Shown: positions 51,530-60,139, counted from the stretch's first letter. The stretch is DNA of 64,000 bases from Jiella marina (GCF_024359545.1 NZ_JAKQZG010000007.1:124001-188000), one strand, 5' to 3'. Notes: generated from the letters alone by a model not told the origin. Numbers and translations are program-made.

Positions 51530-51550
51530 CAGCGTGACCCCGTCACGCTG
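51530..51550. promoter_or_regulatory. Palindrome upstream of the isochorismatase-like gene
   Basis: CAGCGTGAC, CCC, GTCACGCTG: perfect 9-bp arms around 3 bases, 27 bases before the start codon. Could be a repressor operator or a 5'-leader hairpin near the ribosome site. Confidence 0.5.
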
Positions 51551-51683
51551 CCAGGGGCGGATCAGGTCTGACGTCCGCGACAGGCTCTTGCCGCCGCGGC
51601 GGCGCCGGCTTCGGTGCCGGACCCCTCTCCGTTGATCGATGAGGCGAAGTTACGTTGGGGAGCCCGCGCTGGTATCGGCCGGC

Positions 51684-51712
51684 TCTGCCAAGGTCTTGGC
51701 CGAATCTGCCAG
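51684..51712 (+). promoter_or_regulatory. AraC-type site A, upstream of the isochorismatase-like operon
   Basis: TCTGCCA at 51684-51690 and 51705-51711, exact direct repeats 21 bp apart, with TTGGCCGA between them. Direct repeats two helical turns apart are typical of AraC-family activator sites. Confidence 0.65.
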
Positions 51713-51847
51713 TGGCAGGCTGCGGCGACGGGGCGAGAGGCGATCGAGACGCAGGAGAGGGTGGTGGCCATCCCTTGAAGGGTGCTTCTTGCCGGCGCTC
51801 TGCCTTGGATCCCCGTGAGGACAAGGTGTGGCGGGTGGGAGACGAAA

Positions 51848-51880
51848 AACGGCCCGCGCTCGCTCCAAGCGCAGGCCGTT
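51848..51880 (-). terminator. Rho-independent terminator of the PhzF gene
   Basis: On the minus strand: AACGGCC, T, GCGCT, 7-base loop, AGCGC, G, GGCCGTT, then TTT. A 13-bp stem with one U-G pair and a T-run, 50 bases after the stop codon. The clearest intrinsic terminator in the window. Confidence 0.85.
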
Positions 51881-51929
51881 CAGGAAAAGCCCGGGCCGCA
51901 CGCCGCAGCCCGATTGTGGTTCGTCCGTC

Positions 51930-52781
51930 TTATTCGGCGATCGGCCGCGTCGTTCCCGAGACACGGATCGGCTCGCCGGGCGTGGCGCCGATCTCGGCAC
52001 GGAGCAGGGACTTCGCGCCCATGTCTTCGCCCTGGACGATGTCGATCGTGCCGCCATGGGGCCAATCGATGTCGCGCAAATATCCCGCAAGCGCTGCAGC
52101 GGCTGCGCCGGTTGCGGGGTCTTCGAGGACGCCGCCAATGGCGAAGGCGTTGCGGCTGTGGAATCTCTGCGGCGTCTCGACCCAAACGAGGTCGATCGTC
52201 GTCAATTTGTGGCGCCGCATCAGGCGGGCGCCATTGCTCAGGTCGTACGTCATGCGCGCCAGCGTCGCCCTGTCCGTCAAAGCCAGGATCAGGTGGTCGT
52301 TGCCGGCATGGGCCAGCGCCGGGGGCAGGGCAGGGTCCAGGTCTTCGGGCGCGAAGCCGAACAGATCGAGCGCCGACTTCACAAGCACCGGGTCCGCTGG
52401 AGTGCTGCGCGTTGGCGGCGAGGTCAGAGCGGCACGGGTGGCGCCGTCGACGCGTTGGGTCTCGACGGTGATCCGGCCCGTGTTGAGGTCCAGGGGAAAG
52501 ACGCCGTCTCCGCCACGCTCGGCCAGGACGCTGCCGAGCGCGATCGTGGCATGGCCGCAAAAGGCGACTTCGTCTTCGGGCGAGAAATAGCGCACGCGCC
52601 ATGCGTCGCGCTCGGGGGCGGCGAAGACGGTCTCGGAATAGCCGACCTGGGCGGCGATACGCTGCATTTCGGCCTCTGAGGGCAGGGTCTCGCCAACCAC
52701 AACGCCCGCCGGATTGCCTCCGGCGACACCGTCCGAGAAGGCTGCCAGTCGGAGGACTTGGTGCTGGTTTCCGCTATTCAT
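51930..52781 (-). CDS. PhzF-family isomerase
   Basis: 283 residues. GNPAGVV near the N-terminus, FCGHATIALGSVLAE and the repeated half-fold with DPATGAAAAALAGYL are PhzF family marks; the catalytic Glu lies in YSETVF. PhzF isomerises trans-2,3-dihydro-3-hydroxyanthranilate in phenazine synthesis, but most relatives in non-phenazine bacteria have unknown substrates, and no other phz gene is here. ATG 52781 is chosen because AAGGA sits 8 bases upstream; earlier ATGs at 52787 and 52790 are too close to it. Confidence 0.88.
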   Translation of the reverse strand: MNSGNQHQVLRLAAFSDGVAGGNPAGVVVGETLPSEAEMQRIAAQVGYSETVFAAPERDAWRVRYFSPEDEVAFCGHATIALGSVLAERGGDGVFPLDLNTGRITVETQRVDGATRAALTSPPTRSTPADPVLVKSALDLFGFAPEDLDPALPPALAHAGNDHLILALTDRATLARMTYDLSNGARLMRRHKLTTIDLVWVETPQRFHSRNAFAIGGVLEDPATGAAAAALAGYLRDIDWPHGGTIDIVQGEDMGAKSLLRAEIGATPGEPIRVSGTTRPIAE

Positions 52782-52986
52782 GTCCATCATCCTTTGTGAG
52801 CGGACGCAGAAGTCCCGTGGGCGTGGCTGCGAGGCGCGTGGTGCTGCATCGCTTGCTTGCGGGACGCGGCCATTCGGTTCGCCGTTGAACTCGGCCGTCG
52901 AGCCGTTCGTTACGTCCTGCGTCGCGGACAAGCTCGCTGAGCCATGCTCCGACATTACCCCGAAGCTGACACGCGATATCGGCCGC

Positions 52987-53017
52987 TCCTGCCAAGCTGT
53001 TGGCTGATCCTGCCAAG
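52987..53017 (+). promoter_or_regulatory. AraC-type site B, upstream of phzF
   Basis: TCCTGCCAAG at 52987-52996 and 53008-53017, exact 10-base direct repeats 21 bp apart, with TTGGCTGA between. Located between the AraC gene end and the PhzF gene. Confidence 0.65.
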
Positions 53018-53037
53018 GGCCTCCCCGGCGCGGTGTG

Positions 53038-54048
53038 CTATCGGGAAGACGCCTGCTGCCGGAACTGCGCCGGGGCCTGCCCGACCCACCGCTTGAACGC
53101 CCGGCTGAACGTGCTTTGTTCGGAGAATCCCGCCAGGAACGCGATCTCGGCGATCGAGCTGGTGCTGTCGCGAAGAAGTTCCTGCGCGAGCGAGGACTGC
53201 GCTTCCGTCAGAACGTCGCGAAAGGTCAGTCCTTCTTCAGCGAGCCGGCGATAGAGCGTGCGCTCGCTCATCCCCATCTCATGCGCGATCTCGGCCGCCT
53301 GCGGCACGCCCTGGCTGAGCGCCGGGGTGAGGCGCCGCAGAAGTGCTGCCCTGACGGATGGATCGTCCCTGAGCGAGCCGATCTCCGTCTCGAGATGGGC
53401 AGTCAGGAAATCCGACACCGCCTGGTCGCCCAGGCGGTTGGGCAGGTCGAGCATGGCGGGTTTCAGCGCGATCGCATTGCGATCGGCGGCGAAATGCACG
53501 GGACAGCCAAAGAGTGCCGCGTAGCGCTCGGGATCGCCGCGGCAGGCATGGCGGAACGTCACGTGGTCGAGGACGAGTTCTCCCTCCACGAACCGGCGCA
53601 TGTTTCGAGCGAAGCCGGCAAGCGCCCCTTCGTTGCGGAAATCAAGAACGGGGTGGTGCCCCGTGCGGGCCTCGAAGGTGAGGAGTGACGGATCGCCGGA
53701 TTCGTCGAGGCTGTAGACCGCAGTGTCGGTGACCACCCGCCAGTAACGCTCGACGCGCTCCAGCGAGGCCCGCAGGGTCGGCGCCGTCTTCATTGCCAGC
53801 CCGAGCACGCCGATATTGTCGGCCCGGATCAATCTGGAATAGGCGTCGAGCAGCGCGACATCGTCGCCATGCTGGCGGCGCATCCAATCCAGGAGATCGA
53901 AGTAGTCGGTGTCGGCAAATCGTCCGTCGCTCTGCGGCGGCAGACGACGCACGACGACACCGCCGGAGACAAGCGCTCCGTCGTCCCTCAGCGTCATCCC
54001 GGCCGCCTGGGCCATCGCACGCGCAAACGCATCGGTCACGCTCGGCAT
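53038..54048 (-). CDS. AraC-family regulator (OruR/ArgR-like)
   Basis: 336 residues. The N-terminal ~200 residues fit the arabinose-binding-like domain of OruR-type AraC proteins (IGVLGLAMKTAPTLRASLERVERYWRV-like region, LDHVTFRHACRGDPERYAALFGCPVHF). The C-terminal HTH pair includes AAEIAHEMGMSERTLYRRL and AFLAGFSEQSTFSRAFKRW. Nearby direct repeats at three promoters are plausible targets, making it a local regulator of the PhzF, isochorismatase/YHS and NmrA genes. Binding was not tested. Confidence 0.9.
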   Translation of the reverse strand: MPSVTDAFARAMAQAAGMTLRDDGALVSGGVVVRRLPPQSDGRFADTDYFDLLDWMRRQHGDDVALLDAYSRLIRADNIGVLGLAMKTAPTLRASLERVERYWRVVTDTAVYSLDESGDPSLLTFEARTGHHPVLDFRNEGALAGFARNMRRFVEGELVLDHVTFRHACRGDPERYAALFGCPVHFAADRNAIALKPAMLDLPNRLGDQAVSDFLTAHLETEIGSLRDDPSVRAALLRRLTPALSQGVPQAAEIAHEMGMSERTLYRRLAEEGLTFRDVLTEAQSSLAQELLRDSTSSIAEIAFLAGFSEQSTFSRAFKRWVGQAPAQFRQQASSR

Positions 54049-54143
54049 AGCCGGAGCTATTATGCCGAAAGCGCCGCCGAGGCCAGACGCTCTGAGGCTG
54101 CGGCGCGAATCCCTCGATGCGGATCAACAGCACGTCTGCCTCC

Positions 54144-55112
54144 TTATCCTCCCGCGCGCGGAGGCGTCATGCCGACGGACGCGAGCCACGCCATGTGATC
54201 GGCCGCAGCCTCGGTGATCGGCCGCGTGCCGGAAAGGCCGATCGCCGCACGCAACCGTTCAATGGCCAGCGGCGGCCGCGATGGCGGGATCCGCGAGGTG
54301 ACGGTCGGAGCGTCTGGTGCGATCGAGGGAGTGGCTATGCCGGCGGCGATGGCCCATTCGACGGGCGTCGAAAGCGAGCCGGCACCGAGATTGAAGGTGT
54401 TGCCGCCGAGATCGGCGGATTCGACGACCGCGGCGATCGCTTCACCGGCATCGCGGCTGTAGAGCCAGTCGGTCCGCATTTCGCCGGCGAGCCGGGGTGC
54501 CTCCTGAGCGAGGATCTGGGCATGCGGACTGAGATCGGGCCTTGCGTCGCCGGGGCGCTCCCAGGGGCCGAAGATCGGCCCGAGGCGCAGGGTCGTCAGG
54601 TCGAGATCGTGAAGGTCGGCGAGCCGCCGCGCCACCTCTTCGCTCGCCCGTTTGGTGTTCCCGTAAAGGGAATCCGGGCGGGGCGGCATCGCCTCGTCAA
54701 TGGACTCGGCAGCGCCGAAATCGCCCGGGCGCGAGCCGTAGACGGCAATCGAGGACAGCGCGACGATCCGCCGGCAGGACGCTTTTGCCGCGGCTTCGAG
54801 GGCCGTTGCCGTGCCACCGACATTCACTTCGATGATTTTCGCGGCGGCCGTGCGTTCCATCGTCTCGTTCGACGTCAGCGCCGCCATGTGCAGGAGCGCG
54901 TGTGGCCGCTCTGCCTCGAAAGCTTCTGTCAGCCTTGCGCCGTCGCACACGTCAGTCTTGATGAATCGGATTCTCCTGAGGGCCGGATGGGCCTGGAATT
55001 CGGCCGGTGGCGTACAGAGATCGAAGAGCACGACGTCGTGACCGCGGGCTGCGAGCGCTTCGGCCGCTGCAAGACCGACGAAGCCGGAGCCGCCAGCAAT
55101 GGCGATTTTCAC
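54144..55112 (-). CDS. NAD-dependent epimerase/dehydratase family protein
   Basis: 322 residues. GGSGFVGLAAA is the Rossmann motif at the N-terminus, SSIAVYG and YGNTK supply the catalytic Ser/Thr and Tyr-x-x-x-Lys. GTG 55112 is preferred: a GGGGGA run lies about 8 bases upstream and the motif then starts at residue 7; an upstream GTG at 55148 is possible. It is 55 bases after the amidohydrolase gene in the same direction, probably co-transcribed with the catabolic genes that follow TRAP 3. Related enzymes act on sugar or hydroxy-acid substrates (for example DenD-type). Confidence 0.85.
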   Translation of the reverse strand: MKIAIAGGSGFVGLAAAEALAARGHDVVLFDLCTPPAEFQAHPALRRIRFIKTDVCDGARLTEAFEAERPHALLHMAALTSNETMERTAAAKIIEVNVGGTATALEAAAKASCRRIVALSSIAVYGSRPGDFGAAESIDEAMPPRPDSLYGNTKRASEEVARRLADLHDLDLTTLRLGPIFGPWERPGDARPDLSPHAQILAQEAPRLAGEMRTDWLYSRDAGEAIAAVVESADLGGNTFNLGAGSLSTPVEWAIAAGIATPSIAPDAPTVTSRIPPSRPPLAIERLRAAIGLSGTRPITEAAADHMAWLASVGMTPPRAGG

Positions 55113-55167
55113 GGTCTTGTCCCCCTGTGATGTTTCCTTGAGGAGCACGCCGCCGCGTTCGCACCAT

Positions 55168-56646
55168 TCAGTCTTCGCAAGGCGGGTCGGGCGTTCCGGC
55201 GAAGTCCCGCAAGGCTTGCTGAATGGCGGAAACGGTCGTCGCGTCCTGCCGCAATTCGCGTTTCACGACAGACGCGGCGGCGATCTCTCGCCAGTGTGCG
55301 CGCCGTGCCGCATCCTGCTCGCGGCGGGCGAAGCGAACGACACCATCCGTCATGGTCAAGACCACGTCCGTGCCCTTGGCCCGCGCAAGCAGCAGCGGCA
55401 AAGGGGGCTCCGTCCTCATCCGGCCGGTCGCATCGAAGCCTGTGCCGTCGATGGCGATGAGATCGGCGGGCTGACCCGGTGCAAGCGAGCCATAGCCCTC
55501 GGGAAGAAACGCGGCCTTGCCGCCATTGGTCGTCGCCGTGCGCAAAATGTCGTCCGGCGACGGGCCGATCGCGTCGATGCCGGGGGAGCGGGCGAGGTTG
55601 GCGTAAAGACGCAATTCGCCGAGATAGTCCTCGTCGTCGGCCAGCGCGGTGTTGTCGGTGCCGACCGCGACGGTGCATCCCCGCCGATGCAGCGCCGCCA
55701 CCGGCGGTGGACCATTGAACAGCCGCAGGTTGGACCCCGGATTGGCAACGGCAACGGCCCCCGCATCTCTGGAAACCGTCATGTCCTCGTCGTTCATGTA
55801 GACGCCGTGAGCAAAGCTCGCCTTCGCCTCGAACACCCCGAGCCGCGCAAGATGGGCGAGTGTCGAGGAGCCATAGACCGAGCGGCAGTAGGCGGCCTGA
55901 GCCGGCGATTCCAAGAGGTGGAAGTGCAGACCAGTCCCGCGCTTTGCCGCGTCGCGGGCAAGGGCGGTCCAGGCTGCGTCGCTCACCCATTGCGGGCCCG
56001 CGGGGCCATAGGCGAAGGAAATCATCGGCGTGTCGGCGAACCGCGCCGTCATTTCCTCTATCAGCGCCAGCGTGTCCGCAACGCTGCCGGCATAGGGCGG
56101 TGGCCCTCCCGATTGCAGGGCGTTGCGGGCCTCGACGGGCAGGGTGGAAAGAAACTCGGTTTCGTTTCCATAGGTGAGGAAGCCGCGATCCTGATAGCCG
56201 ATGCAGATCGTCGCTCTGAGGCCGGCATCACGGTAGGCCCGTGCCGTCTCGGCCAGTTCTTCGCGATAGTCGGAACCATAGCTGTAGTTCGCGTGGAGGG
56301 TGGCGGTCACGCCGTTCGCCAGCATTTCCTCGGCCGCAAGTCGCGTGACGGCATAGATGTCGGGCGGACCATGCCGCCGCCGTGCGGCAATCCACGGCTC
56401 CAGCGCGTCGTCATGATAGCCGAGCAGAAGCGGGCTGAGACCGCGTCCGTGCTGATGGGCGTTGACGAGGCCGGGAAGGATGATCGCCTGTCGAAGGTCG
56501 AGGATCTGGCTGCCCTCGAACCTGTCTCGCAGTTCCGCGAAACGCCCAAGCGCGACGATGCGATCGTTCGAGACGGCGATTCCCGCATCCCGGATCGTCT
56601 CGCCACCTGCGAAGGGAAGGACAGCCGCGGCCTTGAGAAGCAGCAT
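55168..56646 (-). CDS. Amidohydrolase of the TrzA/AtzA-SsnA type
   Basis: 492 residues. Metal ligands expected of the superfamily are present: HQHG (residues ~64-67), HFHLLE, FAHGVY and the Asp of GTDNTA. The fold suits hydrolysis of amino or chloro groups on heterocycles, guanine or related compounds. It lies 6 bases after the GntR gene, with a racemase-family gene before that, so it belongs to one catabolic operon. No signal peptide. Confidence 0.88.
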   Translation of the reverse strand: MLLLKAAAVLPFAGGETIRDAGIAVSNDRIVALGRFAELRDRFEGSQILDLRQAIILPGLVNAHQHGRGLSPLLLGYHDDALEPWIAARRRHGPPDIYAVTRLAAEEMLANGVTATLHANYSYGSDYREELAETARAYRDAGLRATICIGYQDRGFLTYGNETEFLSTLPVEARNALQSGGPPPYAGSVADTLALIEEMTARFADTPMISFAYGPAGPQWVSDAAWTALARDAAKRGTGLHFHLLESPAQAAYCRSVYGSSTLAHLARLGVFEAKASFAHGVYMNDEDMTVSRDAGAVAVANPGSNLRLFNGPPPVAALHRRGCTVAVGTDNTALADDEDYLGELRLYANLARSPGIDAIGPSPDDILRTATTNGGKAAFLPEGYGSLAPGQPADLIAIDGTGFDATGRMRTEPPLPLLLARAKGTDVVLTMTDGVVRFARREQDAARRAHWREIAAASVVKRELRQDATTVSAIQQALRDFAGTPDPPCED

Positions 56647-56652
56647 CGCGCG

Positions 56653-57345
56653 TCAGGCCCGCTTCGCGCGCAGTTGCGCCAGGATCGCCTCGCCGGTCCG
56701 GCGATTGTGCTTCTCAAGCCGAAAGGCGAGATCGCGGGCAGCTCCGGCGCGCAGCATGGTGAGAATGCCTTCATGCTCGTCGACGGACCGCGCCAGCTGG
56801 CTCGGATCCTCGTTGATCGCGAGTCGGGCCCGCAGGATCTTGCGCTGGAGGGTCGAATAGGTCTGCACTACGGCGTCGTTGCGGATTCCGGCGGCGAGGG
56901 CGGCATGAAAATTGTGGTTTTCCAGGGTGTAGCCGGAAGCGTCGGCCCTTTTCTGGCATTCCACAAGGCGCCGCTGGATCGCCTCGATGTGAGCGCGTTC
57001 GGCAGGCGTGATCCGCTCGGGCAGCTTCAGCCCGATCATGTATTCGATCGCCCCCTTCAGCTCGAACAGGGCAGCCACAGCATCGCTGTCGATCGGGACC
57101 ACCACCGCGCCGCGATTGGGCCGGAGTTCAACGAATCCCTCGGCCGCAAGGACCTTCAGAGCCTCGCGCAGCGGCGTGCGGGAGACGCCGAGACGTTCGC
57201 ACAGGGCAGCTTCGGGCACACGCTTTCCCTCGGCGAGCTCGCCACGCGTGATGATGCCGCGCAGGTCGTCGATCACCTGGATATGCAGGATCGAAGGCGG
57301 CGTGCCCGTCGCGGCATCGAGGGAAAGGGTCGTGCCCTCAGACAT
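56653..57345 (-). CDS. GntR-family regulator (FadR/FCD type)
   Basis: 230 residues. Winged helix PEAALCERLGVSRTPLREALKVL, then an all-helical FCD ligand domain with the metal-binding His residues (ENHNFHAAL, DEHEGIL, EKHNRRT). The start overlaps the end of the racemase-family gene by 8 bases. It is likely the local regulator of this operon and of divergent TRAP 3; a 14-bp palindrome lies in the shared promoter region. Confidence 0.92.
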   Translation of the reverse strand: MSEGTTLSLDAATGTPPSILHIQVIDDLRGIITRGELAEGKRVPEAALCERLGVSRTPLREALKVLAAEGFVELRPNRGAVVVPIDSDAVAALFELKGAIEYMIGLKLPERITPAERAHIEAIQRRLVECQKRADASGYTLENHNFHAALAAGIRNDAVVQTYSTLQRKILRARLAINEDPSQLARSVDEHEGILTMLRAGAARDLAFRLEKHNRRTGEAILAQLRAKRA

Positions 57346-58132
57346 GGCGCCGTTCACTGTTCGGGAGTGCGAAAATCGAACCGAACTCCTGCAACGGCGT
57401 CGCGTCGACATTCATTGCGGCGAGGCACCCCCACAAGGTGAAGGCGACGGAATCTAGGACCGGAATGCCAAGACGGCGTTCAAGCGCTGCCGCCACGAGC
57501 GGACCCCGCATGTTGGTACAGACGACCGCGATGGCGTCCGGCTTCGCCGCGGCGACGTTCTCGCACATCCTCTCGATTGCCTCTTCTTCGACATTGGCGA
57601 AGGAAAAGTTGTCGCTGAGGCCGGAATGGGCCTCGGCGCAGACTTCGATGCCGATGCCCGCATAATTCTCGATGATCCGCTGCTGCACGTCCATCGTATA
57701 GGGCGTGACGAGGCCGAGCCTCTTCACTTGAAGATTTGCGAGCAGAGCGTTGAGGCTGAGGATCGCGCTCGTCGCTCGGGTCCCGGTCTTTTCGGTAATC
57801 GCCTCGCAGAGCCGCTCGTCGCTGTCGAAGCCGAGCCAGCTCGCCGACGTCCCGTTCCAGGCAATGACGTCGCATTTCGCATCCGCCAGGAGTTCGGCGG
57901 CAGCCATGATCGGCGCCTGTGCGAACTGGCCGTTGGCGGCCTCGTCGAGGGCGATCTGGGTGACCCGGAAGCGCGCGAAATGAGCCGTGACCGCGGGGAA
58001 GAGCGGCTCCATCATCCGCGCCGTATAAGGCTCGAGCACGGTGTTGGAGGAGGGCGTGAGCATGCCGATCAGCTTCCGGGGCGCAGCCTCGCTGACGGAA
58101 AGCGGCGACCGGTTCTGATCCCAGTTTTGCAT
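57338..58132 (-). CDS. Asp/Glu racemase superfamily protein, single-cysteine (arylmalonate-decarboxylase-like)
   Basis: 264 residues, maleate isomerase/arylmalonate decarboxylase branch (IGMLTPSSNTVLEPYTARM at the N-terminus). The second catalytic Cys is present in VVCTNMRG, but the first is missing: WNGTSASW has Gly where isomerases have Cys before the Thr-Ser. Arylmalonate decarboxylase has the same Gly-Thr-Ser plus one Cys. Decarboxylation of a malonate-type acid is therefore more likely than cis-trans isomerisation. GGAG precedes the ATG. First gene of the minus-strand operon, divergent from TRAP 3. Confidence 0.85.
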   Translation of the reverse strand: MQNWDQNRSPLSVSEAAPRKLIGMLTPSSNTVLEPYTARMMEPLFPAVTAHFARFRVTQIALDEAANGQFAQAPIMAAAELLADAKCDVIAWNGTSASWLGFDSDERLCEAITEKTGTRATSAILSLNALLANLQVKRLGLVTPYTMDVQQRIIENYAGIGIEVCAEAHSGLSDNFSFANVEEEAIERMCENVAAAKPDAIAVVCTNMRGPLVAAALERRLGIPVLDSVAFTLWGCLAAMNVDATPLQEFGSIFALPNSERRHV

Positions 58133-58167
58133 TCATTTTCTCCGCGGGTTTTGCTGGCTCGCGCCGT

Positions 58168-58181
58168 ATGCAGCGCTGCAT
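58168..58181. promoter_or_regulatory. Palindrome in the divergent TRAP 3 promoter
   Basis: ATGCAGCGCTGCAT, perfect 14-bp palindrome, 36 bases upstream of the racemase-family gene and about 245 before dctP. Candidate GntR operator. Confidence 0.5.
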
Positions 58182-58425
58182 CTTGCCGTGGGTGATGCCA
58201 TGAAGGCGGGGCGAAGACAATTGTTTCCGCTCATCGGAAAAGGCCAAAAGACTCCCAAAAACCAGGCATACGGCGCAATTCGCGCTCATTTTTTCAGCAT
58301 CGAAAGGATTTTCCCTTGGGGAATCAGGGCGGCCGGCTTTCATCCGCCTGCACAACATTTGTCGTTTCATAAAGCCGGGTGATCTGTGATGCTTCCATGA
58401 GAAATGAATTCAAACGGAGCTCTCC

Positions 58426-59472
58426 ATGATCAGACATTCGCTTCTCTGTCTCGCGACCGCTGCCGCCCTGTCGGTCGGGGTGACCTCGGTCCAGGCGCAG
58501 ACGTCGCTCCGGGTCGCGGGCAATTTCTCGCAGAACAACAAGCAGGTCGACATCGAGCGAGCCTTCTTCGAGGATCTCGGCGAAAAGACCGGCATCGACC
58601 TTTCCGTGAACTACAATCCGATGGACGTGGTCGGCGTGAAGGCCCCGGACGCCCTGCGCATGCTCAAGGGCGGATCCTTCGACGTGATGTCGGTGCAGAT
58701 CGGCATGGCGTCCCGCGACGATCCGTTCTTCGAAGGCATCGACCTTATCGGTGTCGCGACCGACATGGACGCTCTGCACAAGGCGGTTGACGCCTATCGC
58801 GAGGCCTTCGACGAGCGACTGCAGGAGAAGTTCAACGCCAAGGTTCTGACCCTCTGGCCGTTCGGCCCGCAGGTCTTCTACTGCAACAACCCGATCGAGA
58901 CCCTCGACGATCTCGAGGGCCTCAAGGTGCGCAGCTTCACGCCGTCCATGTCGGCCATGCTCGAGCATTTCGGCGCAACGCCGGTCACGCTGCAGTTCTC
59001 CGAGGTCTATCCGGCGCTCCAGCGTGGTGTCGTCTCGTGCGGCGTGACCTCGCCGACTTCCGGCAATACCGGTAACTGGCCGGAGGTGACGACACACTTC
59101 CTGCCGCTGTCGGTGTCCGGTTCGGTCCAGGGTCACTTCATCAATCTCGACACCTGGAACAGCTTCTCGGCCGAGCAGCAGGAGGAGCTCCAGACCGCCT
59201 TCAAGAGCCTCGAAGACAAGCTCTGGGAACTCGCCGTCACCTCCAATGAAGACGCGGTCGCCTGCAATACCGGGCAGGACAGCTGCTCGAACCACAAGAA
59301 GTTCGACATGACTCTCGTCGACATTTCGCCGGAGGACCAGACGGAAGTGAAGGAAGCGGCCGAGAGCGTCGTCCTGCCGATCTGGCGCGACACCTGCAAC
59401 GCCGTCGATCCCGAGTGCTCGGCCAAGTGGAACGAGACCGTCGGCGCGGCTGTCGGCCTCGAGATCGAGTAA
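58426..59472 (+). CDS. TRAP transporter solute-binding protein (DctP type), system 3
   Basis: 348 residues. Sec signal peptide (cleavage near VQAQTS). KVRSFTPSMSAMLEHFGATP and FSEVYPALQRGVVSCGVTSP are DctP motifs, with the ligand Arg in KVRSF. Cysteines at the C-terminus (NTGQDSCSN, RDTCNAVDPECSA) could form disulfides. GGAG lies just before the ATG. The ligand is unknown; neighbours suggest a carboxylate handled by the divergent amidohydrolase, decarboxylase-like and epimerase genes. Confidence 0.9.
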   Translation: MIRHSLLCLATAAALSVGVTSVQAQTSLRVAGNFSQNNKQVDIERAFFEDLGEKTGIDLSVNYNPMDVVGVKAPDALRMLKGGSFDVMSVQIGMASRDDPFFEGIDLIGVATDMDALHKAVDAYREAFDERLQEKFNAKVLTLWPFGPQVFYCNNPIETLDDLEGLKVRSFTPSMSAMLEHFGATPVTLQFSEVYPALQRGVVSCGVTSPTSGNTGNWPEVTTHFLPLSVSGSVQGHFINLDTWNSFSAEQQEELQTAFKSLEDKLWELAVTSNEDAVACNTGQDSCSNHKKFDMTLVDISPEDQTEVKEAAESVVLPIWRDTCNAVDPECSAKWNETVGAAVGLEIE

Positions 59473-59495
59473 CCCGCCCGCCACCGAAAAGAGCC

Positions 59496-59519
59496 GGCCG
59501 ACCCCGTCGCGGGTCGGCC
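59496..59519 (+). terminator. Hairpin between dctP and dctQ, system 3
   Basis: Perfect 9-bp arms (GGCCGACCC, GGGTCGGCC) with loop CGTCGC, 23 bases after the dctP stop, followed by CTTCTTC. Fifth binding-protein gene of the window to be followed by such a hairpin. Confidence 0.7.
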
Positions 59520-59548
59520 CTTCTTCATCGTCGAGAGGCGCGCCACCC

Positions 59549-60139
59549 ATGACGAGAAATCCGGTCTCCACCTATTTCGGTCCGGTGGCCAGGCTGTTTG
59601 CGCTTCTCGCCGGCTATGCCGTGCTCGGCCTGGCGCTGCTCATCACCGTCGAAGTCTTCCTGCGCAAGGCGTTCAACGTTTCGCTGCAGGGCAGTGCCGA
59701 ATTTGGTGGCTACACGCTGGCCACCCTGGCGGCCTTCGGCTTTGCCTACACCTGGCTCGATCGCTCCCACACGCGTGTCGAAATCCTCCTGGAGCGGCTG
59801 CCGCGCGGTGTCCGGCGCTTCCTCGATCTCGTCTCTGTGCTTTCGATTACGGCGATGGCGCTTTTCATGGCCTGGCGCGGATGGTCGGCGATGGCCGACA
59901 GTCTGGAATACGGCTCGCTCTCCGGGACGCCGCTGATGACGCCGCTCTGGCAGCCGCAAGCGGTCTGGGTTCTCGGGCTGATCTTCTTCGCCCTCGTGGC
60001 TGTGGCGACCATGATCCATGCGTTCGTCCTCTTCCTCACGGGTTCACCGGGACTTGAGCAAGCCTATGGTGCGAAGTCGCTCGACGAGGAGCTTGAAGAA
60101 CAGACGTCGCAGCTCGGCGTTCGGGGAACGGCCCAGTGA
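59549..60139 (+). CDS. TRAP transporter small permease (DctQ type), system 3
   Basis: 196 residues with four membrane segments. LQGSAEFGGYTLATLAAFGFAYTWLDRSHTRVEILLERLP fits the DctQ consensus (E-x-x-x-x-x, then R-x-H-x-R-V-x). The C-terminal ~40 residues are a charged tail. The stop overlaps the DctM GTG by 4 bases. Confidence 0.9.
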   Translation: MTRNPVSTYFGPVARLFALLAGYAVLGLALLITVEVFLRKAFNVSLQGSAEFGGYTLATLAAFGFAYTWLDRSHTRVEILLERLPRGVRRFLDLVSVLSITAMALFMAWRGWSAMADSLEYGSLSGTPLMTPLWQPQAVWVLGLIFFALVAVATMIHAFVLFLTGSPGLEQAYGAKSLDEELEEQTSQLGVRGTAQ

